DNA from: Phragmites australis
Lineage: Eukaryota > Streptophyta > Magnoliopsida > Poales > Poaceae
NCBI RefSeq assembly: GCF_958298935.1
Contig: NC_084939.1
Location: forward strand, 8,943,501-9,007,500
Length of the DNA: 64,000 nucleotides
Reading direction: 5' to 3'
Under the pieces are notes generated by a model. It ran no database searches, had not been told where the DNA came from, and saw nothing but the letters and a program-made list of their open reading frames with translations. Made by a program: the position numbers and the translations under genes. Shown piece after piece: positions 57,608 through 64,000 of this stretch; the first letter of the stretch is position 1, and each line of letters opens with the position of its first letter.

Positions 57608-60600
57608 ATGGAGGTGGACGCGACGGCGGCGCCGGCGGGGGAGAGCGACCACCACCACGGCAGCGGCTGTATGGCCGTCAGGACATCCCTGCCGCGGTGC
57701 GTCCACGGCGGCGGTGGCTCTGGATCTCCTGGTGAGCTTCCTTCCCTTCCCATTTTTTTCTTCGTTATTTATTTTCCACAATGTGTGATGGTTTGATACA
57801 TTGATATGCTTGCAGTTGCAGTTTATTGTTCTTCCGTTTTAGCTTTTTTTGGCAGTTTTCTGCATTTATGGAATTTTTGTTGGTTACTACTTCTCTTGGT
57901 GTTATTCAAGTAGGATATGTTTTCTCTGTTCAAAATGAGTTTACACTTCTCAATTATTTTCTATCTGTTCTTGGAGAGCATTTTACTTCTGTTCTAATCT
58001 TGCATTCACCACCAACTTTGAGGAGAAAATATTTTCCTTATCTTTTGATATCATTTGCTGTGTTTGATGGTGTTGTGATGTAATTTTTGCAGCCCATTGA
58101 TTTCACCTCAATTAGTAGTACGTTGTAATTTTCATCTAAAAGTCAGCATTGCTGGTGGCTATCACTTTTGTACTTGTCACTTTTTGCAGCATGTTTGTGG
58201 CTAGGAAAAGCAGGATAATGTCGAGGAACTAATCATAGTTCTTGTCCTTTCTCTTTTTCGGTGTCCAAAGCATCTAGCGTGACAAATATGTTTATAGCCA
58301 CCACATTGATTATTTGTTTAAGATTGCTGCAGTTTTGGTCTGGAATTTGGTACCTGAACCTTTTTTTTAGGATCAATAATTTTGTTCATTAAGACACAAA
58401 TTTTAGTTGAGAAATAGGTGAATACAGACAGCTGGTCCGACATTAGAACTTCAGTATTGCAGTGTCTGGATCCTGCCTGTATTCTGCCTCTTTTTTTTTT
58501 GTTAAAAAATATTTATGCTGCCCATACTAGCAATATTTGTAGCTTTTAGGTGATAATGTCAAATGTAGCAGGGCCAATGAGCTTATACAAACCAATTAAT
58601 TGCCTATTTCCATAATGTTTGTACTTGCCATGGTCAGACAATATTCTATCAACATTTTCAATTGTGCTCCAGGAACTTTAGTTGCCACGTTCATCTGTTG
58701 CCCTCCTCTCCCTTTCAGTGCTCATTTCAGTACCGAATTATGGCGCCTTTTGGCTGTTCTTTTGGCTCAAAGATACACATGACTGAACCACATAAACCAA
58801 TTTTGAGTGTACAATCAGAATAAATGCTGGACCATTAGCTCAATGACAGGGCAAGCCAGCAGTTGATTTAGCTTCTGGGCTTAGTTTTGGTTGGGCTCAC
58901 ACGTCTCTTTTCGGTGGGAAGCAGCTAATCTGGTAGGAAATCGGAGCCTTGATGGATCCCTTGACAGATTTGTTGGGCAATCAGGGAGTGTTTGGTGAGA
59001 AACCGTAGGGGGATTTGGGTGTATATCAACTTAAGAACATTGTCATGTAACCTCATGTGAGGGGTGGTATCAGTTTGGTAGGCTAGAAAACTACTTGTTT
59101 TGTCTTATCCTATCATAATAGATCCATTTGCTTATAATAAGCATCGTAAGCTAGTATTTAAGACAGTGTATAATCACAGTGTTTCAATAGCCCTGAAGAA
59201 TTGTTGTTTCTGCGATGCTGGGGCAACTAGCTCTGTGGGCTAAAATTGCCAGTTCAGATATTCTCACTCACTTTTTTTTCACTCCACTATCATCATCATA
59301 ATTTCAAGTTTGCGACATGTATACTGCTGTTTTTTCAGTTGGTGTTCTCCAATCATGTCATGGAATGTACTTGTTCTTGCGCAGACGAAGCGTCATGCGG
59401 ATCACCAAGATGGATAGGGAGAGGCCTCTCTTGCGTATGCATAAAGCGAAAAGGGGCATATGAAAGAATATGCATGAACCTCACACCATTGCAGGTAAGG
59501 GTTACTGAGTTCTCAGAATAATGCAAGAGATTTGATGGTGGCTCATGGCAATGTGCATATCCAGCACCATTTTCTGTTTGTAGATTAGGACAGTAGGTTT
59601 TGATTTACAAACCACATTAATCAGTACTTAGGCCTGCTTTTTGGGTGAAAAAGACTACGAATAATTGAAGTGACCACCCAAAAGGACTTCCAAAATCTTT
59701 TCCTTTAAGTTATTACAATCCTCCCTTCATGCGCAATGAGTATTAAGTGGTCCTGTGTGACTTCAATGCACAATCGAAGTCTGCAGGACATTCATATCAA
59801 ACTAAGTAGTCCAGCTCAGAACTTTATCTTAAGAATTTGTCTTTGCATGCATCAAGTAATCTTGAGAAATCCTGTATCACCATGTCTCTGTATCCATATC
59901 ATCGTATCCATATAGCGCACTGAGGCAGCATAGTCAAGTTGATGAGTTTAATGGGTAGGTTGCTGAGTGAGACTGAAACCAGTCGTTATTCTGCTTCAAT
60001 TGCTGGTAATTTGCAGGAAGAAAGGCTTCGGAGATTGAAACATCGCATGAATGTTTATTTTGATCCATCTAGACGAGATCACCAGGTGAAATTTCTTCCC
60101 TAAGTATAGTAAATGGTTCGTACATTTGATTAGCTCTGCACTTTGTGCCAATCAATCTAATGTGGGTTACACTGAATTGCTCCAAGTAGAAGTATTTACT
60201 TTTTCTTTGGCGCTGCAAATTTTATATCTTATCCTATAATGCAGTTGACGAATATTAAACAGAGGGCAGAATGAATTATCTCTCTTACCCTGATAATTTA
60301 TAGTTCTGCAGTGTGGATATAATGTGCTTTTCTGGACAACAGCTCGTCTTGATACTTCAAGTTTCTACGCATAAGTTTTCAGCTAGAAGACTGAGATCAT
60401 TATTAGTTTCAAACACAATAAGTCTTGCATTTTTATCATATCTATGTATCTTGCAGCGTAATTATGTAGTACTAAATCATGCAATCATGCATAAAAAGTG
60501 GCAATTAGCAAGTACTTAACTTGTTGCATAATGTTTACTGCTGAAAACCGAGTTTGGCAGTAGTTTTTGCACCTGGGTAGTTATGTTTCTGCTTATTCTA

Positions 60601-61654
60601 CTCTCTAATCAGTCTACTGAATCCTGATGAGTAGCAATACTAATGATGATAGGAAGCACTGAAAGCTCTTTGGCATGCGACATATCCTGATCAAGAACTT
60701 CAAGGTTTGATATCTGAACAGTGGAAGGACATGGGTTGGCAAGGAAGAGATCCATCAACTGACTTTAGGTAGACGACCACTAATCCAAACTAAAATTTGT
60801 CAGATTGCCTTTGGAAATGCATGCAGCTTTAGTGTCAAATTAAGTGACATTTCAATACGCTACAGAGGCGCAGGATTCATCTCTCTGGAGAATCTTCTAT
60901 TCTTTGCCAAGACATTCTCTGTAAGCAATATATAGCAATTGCCTTTCATTTATGAAAGTGCTCTCTTGCTGGTGAAGTGGTGAGTAACCACCTTAATATT
61001 TTATTTATGCAGGCCTCGTTTCAAAGACTGCTTAAGAAACAATGTGGTAACAGAGCCACATGGGAGTACCCGTTTGCAGTTGCCGGCGTAAATATTACAT
61101 TCATGATCATGCAGATGCTTGATCTCCAGTCAAGTAAGCACTGACCCAGACTCTCCAATGTATCATCTGGTTATGCCTATAAAATGTGATTTTCCTAACA
61201 ATATGTTAATATTGACTGCAGCTAAGCCAAGAACATTTGTGCGAGCAATTTTTATCCAAATGCTCTCAGGTAGGACTGCTGCAGTAACAGAGCCATTTTT
61301 TCCCTTGTAGCAGTAACTTATCCAAAAGTACCATAAGTACCCAACAAAGTGATCTTAATTTCCTTGTCCTAGAGGATGAGTGGGCATTTGATCTGCTCTA
61401 TTGCGTCGCATTTGTTGTGATGGACAAACAGTGGCTGGAGAAGAATGCCTCTTACATGGACTTCAATGTAAGTTCCTGCCTATGCACATCTCATACTTTG
61501 TTTGGACTCAAACTGCCTGTCTTCATTGATCTCATGCTTGTGATGCCACTTCCAGGAAGTACTGAAGTCGACGCGTGCCCAGCTGGAGAGAGAGCTAATG
61601 CTGGACGACGTGATGAGGGTCGAAGACATGCCATCATACAGCCTACTTTGCTAG
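57608..61654 (+). CDS. ELMO domain-containing protein
   Basis: Nine exons join in frame with GT-AG borders: 57608-57731, 59385-59494, 60017-60085, 60653-60768, 60866-60920, 61013-61133, 61222-61269, 61373-61467 and 61556-61654, giving 278 residues. The N-terminus is variable and Gly/His-rich. The ELMO domain covers roughly residues 100-260, with ALWHATYPDQELQGLISEQW, KDMGWQGRDPSTDFRGAGF, ISLENLLFFAKTFSASFQRL and DEWAFDLLYCVAFVVMDKQW. It ends in EDMPSYSLLC. In animals ELMO proteins work with DOCK proteins on Rac, and small ELMO-domain proteins act on Arf-family GTPases; the plant role is less clear, so small-GTPase regulation is inference. The length is usual for the small plant family. No stop or frameshift was seen. 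It faces the PPR gene tail to tail. Confidence 0.93.
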
Positions 61655-62081
61655 TGATCAAATGTGCTGCAGAACATAACTGAGTTCATGGTTCAACTGT
61701 ACAGTGCCTCCCTTTCTTGATTTCTGGAAGGAATTTTTTAGCGACTAAGTAGGGCGATGGCTTGCTGGTGTCTTGCTGAATTTGGGCCTATGTAAACAAC
61801 TCATCTATGTATTGTCATACTGAATTAGTATTCCTGGCATCCGGCGCCAATGTTGGTGATATTAATATTCTCAGAAAAATTGAGGAGAGCAGAATTTGTT
61901 CTTGGAAACCCTCCGTGTTGTTTCCTGCACATCAACTTGTCAGTTCTCCAGCTTGGTCCTTGAGATCCGTTTGATCCATCCAATCTTCCCTCTTGTCTGA
62001 TTTATCTAATTTGGGGAGTGTCACAAACGTGCAACAGCCCTTTTCATCACTTCGTGAATACAGAGCTACCAACCAGGACAA
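61655..62081. other. Tail-to-tail intergenic spacer
   Basis: 427 bp separate the stop of the ELMO gene from that of the PPR gene. The 3' UTRs of both must fit here and may overlap. No repeat or open frame of note was seen. Confidence 0.7.
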
Positions 62082-63563
62082 CTAGACAAGCACCTTCGCT
62101 AGTGGTTGCGATTGCTCTGGTTGCTCCGGTGAGGCATCGCCACCGACTGCACTCGCCCCAGGGATCTTCGACAGCTGCGCTCCCTTCATCACCTTCCTCA
62201 GCTTGTCCACGTCCTGCCACCTCCCAGCCTCCGCATACATGTTTGACAGTACCACGTACACGCCATGGTTGCTAGGATCCAGTTTCAGCATTTCAACCAC
62301 CGCCTGCTCCGCGATCTCGACATCGCCGTGGTTCTTGCAGGCCGTCAGCAGTGCTCCCCAGATCACGGTGTCCGCCTCGCACGTCATTCCCCGTATCATC
62401 TCCTCGGCCTCCGCCAGGAGCCCGGCCCGGCCAAGGAGGTTGACCATGCACCCGTAATGCTGGATTCCCGGCGCGATCCCGAAGTCCTTCTCCATTGACC
62501 TGAACAGCCGGCGCGCCTCGTCCAGCAGCCCTGCGTGGCAGCAAGCCGAGAGCGCCCCGACGAGCGTGGTCGCGTTCGGCGGCACGCCCTCCCGTTACAT
62601 GGCCAGCGCGCGCTCGCCGTGCCCGTGGTGCGCCAGCCCCGAGATTAGGGCGTTCCACGTCGCCGCGCGCCGCTCCCTCATCCCATCGAACACCGCGACT
62701 GACTCCCGGATCGCGCCATTCTTGGCGTACATGTCCACCAGCGCCGTGCCGAGGACGACACCCAGGGGCGCTGCCATGCCCCGCGCCTCCATGAGGTCGT
62801 GCACCCGCCGCCCCATCTCGAGCCCGCCCGACGCCGACCGCGCGCACGCCGACAGCACGGACGCCAGCGCGGCCCCGCCGGGCTCGAACCCCTCGTGGAC
62901 CATCTCGTCGAACGCCCCGATGGCGTTCTCGTGCCTCCCGTTCTGCGCGTACGCGGAGACCATGGTGGTGTACACGGCCACGTTCCGCTCCGGCAACTCG
63001 TCGAACACCCTGCGCGCGGCGCGGAGGCGGCCGGCCACGGAGTAGGCCCGGACGAGGCCGTTGGTGACGTAGGCGTCGAGGTGGACCCCGTGCCTAACGG
63101 CGAGCGCGTGGAGCTGCTCGGCGACGGGGAGCGGGAGCGGGAGGCGCGCGGCAGCCTTGAGGAGAAAGGGGAAGGTGTGCCTGCCGGGAGCGAGGGTGCC
63201 GGTGGCGCGGAGGCGGGCGAAGAAGGGGAAGGCGGAGGCGGGGTCGGGGGAGGAGGTGAACGCGCGGAGGGTGGTGTTGAGCATGAAGGAGTTGGGCGCG
63301 CAGGGGAGGGAGGAGAGGAGGGCGAGCGCGGCGGCGGCGGGGTCGGGGGAGACGGCGGCGTAGGCGGCCAAGAGGCGGGACGCCGCGAACGCGTCGTCGG
63401 CGAGGCGGCCGGAGACGAGCATCGCCGCGTGGACGCGAGCCAGCGCGCGCGGGGTGGCGCAGCGGTCGGCGAGGAGGGAGAGGTTCGGGCGGCGCGGAAG
63501 ACGGGTTGCGCGGGCGCCGACGACGGCCACGGCCGTGGCGAGCGGCGCCGCCGGCGTTTGCAT
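62082..63563 (-). pseudogene. PLS-type pentatricopeptide repeat protein with one in-frame TAA
   Basis: The frame is open without introns from ATG 63563 to 62082 except for a single TAA at 62597-62595, after codon 322; 494 codons in all, including both stops. The N-terminus is Ala/Arg-rich and could be an organelle transit peptide. Repeats of P, L and S type are visible: [58 protein letters not shown] and, past the stop, [20 protein letters not shown]. An E-type end follows (ADTVIWGALLTACKNHGDVE, YVVLSNMYAEAGRWQDVDKL). No DYW domain is present. Such proteins bind organelle RNA and support C-to-U editing; the target is unknown. The stop falls between two helices of one repeat, and coding quality is equally good on both sides. 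It may be a true null allele, a sequencing error or a very recent mutation. Confidence 0.85.
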
Positions 63564-64000
63564 TGGGACGGGTTCGATAGATTGGTGGAACCGAGTGGGA
63601 AGTGTTTACGTTGGTTGCATCGTTTGCGAATAAAATGAAATATTCCCAGAATGTCTAATCCCTATAAAATACCTTGTTTGTTCAAACCAGAGAGAGTATA
63701 ATCTATTTCTTTCGTTTTCAAAAGTATATTATGAAATATTTCCATAATGTCTAATCCCTATAAAATACCTTGTTTGTTCTAAATAGAATACAACATATAC
63801 ACGTCGCGTCTATACGGTTTTCGGGGTTGTTTGTTGTTATAGAACTAGCTACAATATGTCGAGTGAATGAATTAAGCAATTGTATTTAGTTAAGGTTAAA
63901 TATTGCATAGATTATGTGCAACATACCTCAATGTAATAGGTGGAACGAGTTTTGCAATTGCATTTACCTTACTACTATTTCGTACAACTATGTAGGATTA
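63564..64000. repeat. PPR gene upstream region with a 97-bp-spaced duplication
   Basis: A block of about 50 bp with AATGTCTAATCCCTATAAAA and TACCTTGTTTGTTC occurs at about 63634-63683 and again at about 63731-63780, nearly identical. It lies 70-220 bp upstream of the PPR start codon, so it may fall in the promoter. The rest to the window end is AT-rich with no gene seen. Confidence 0.75.

Noticed and set aside
57236..57796. Alternative frames around ELMO exon 1
   Set aside because: Only the frame starting at 57608 joins the downstream exons in phase and leads into the ELMO domain.
62799..63638. Plus-strand frame of 279 codons
   Set aside because: Shadow of the GC-rich PPR gene on the other strand; the product is Gly/Glu/Arg-rich without a domain.

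Overview
This is plant nuclear DNA, almost certainly from a grass. The evidence is the spliceosomal gene structure, the GC-rich starts of the two host genes at the right end, and the dense nested transposable elements, including a CACTA element with TTTGCCGAGTG subterminal repeats and a Tat-lineage Ty3/gypsy element with a large antisense ORF. No bacterial, organellar, viral or CRISPR sequence was seen. All calls come from reading the sequence; nothing was searched against a database.

Layout. (1) 1-2689: last exons of a plus-strand host gene ending in a SAP DNA-binding domain, whose last intron is of the rare GC-AG type. (2) 4532-12001: a 7.5-kb Mutator-like element (MULE) with long terminal inverted repeats, a 9-bp target duplication and a transposase pseudogene broken only by stops. 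(3) 13078-22376: a 9.3-kb CACTA (En/Spm) element with a 3-bp target duplication and two open spliced genes (TnpD-like and TnpA-like). Its left end carries a 0.5-kb-arm palindrome. (4) 23089-47146: a block bracketed by a 210-bp direct duplication. It holds element A, a 21-kb Tat-lineage gypsy element (23584-44765, target duplication GGCGC). Element A is interrupted by element B, a younger gypsy element (34910-42549, target duplication CCTGG), and by a Tourist-like MITE in its 3' LTR (44013-44314). A hAT transposase remnant lies to the right. (5) 47619-56960: a small inverted-repeat element, a 2-kb solo LTR (target duplication GTCAT), a truncated CACTA remnant and two diverged copies of an older repeat. 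(6) 57608-63563: two host genes tail to tail, an intact nine-exon ELMO-domain gene (+) and an intronless PLS-type pentatricopeptide repeat gene (-) with one in-frame TAA.

Insertion order can be read from the junctions. Element B interrupts the antisense ORF of element A, so B is younger; its LTRs differ at about 20 of 918 sites by eye. The MITE also postdates A. The solo LTR appears to have split an older repeat. The MULE, element A and element B are all coding-dead. The CACTA element at 13-22 kb is the only one whose genes look intact. Its 5' palindrome would make a long hairpin if transcribed, a possible source of small RNAs against the element itself.

I found no previously undescribed gene system. 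The observations most worth checking are the near-perfect CACTA palindrome, the apparently complete CACTA gene pair with TACTA rather than CACTA ends, the GC-AG intron, the PPR stop codon, the missing polypurine tract of element A, and the 210-bp duplication bracketing the retrotransposon block.
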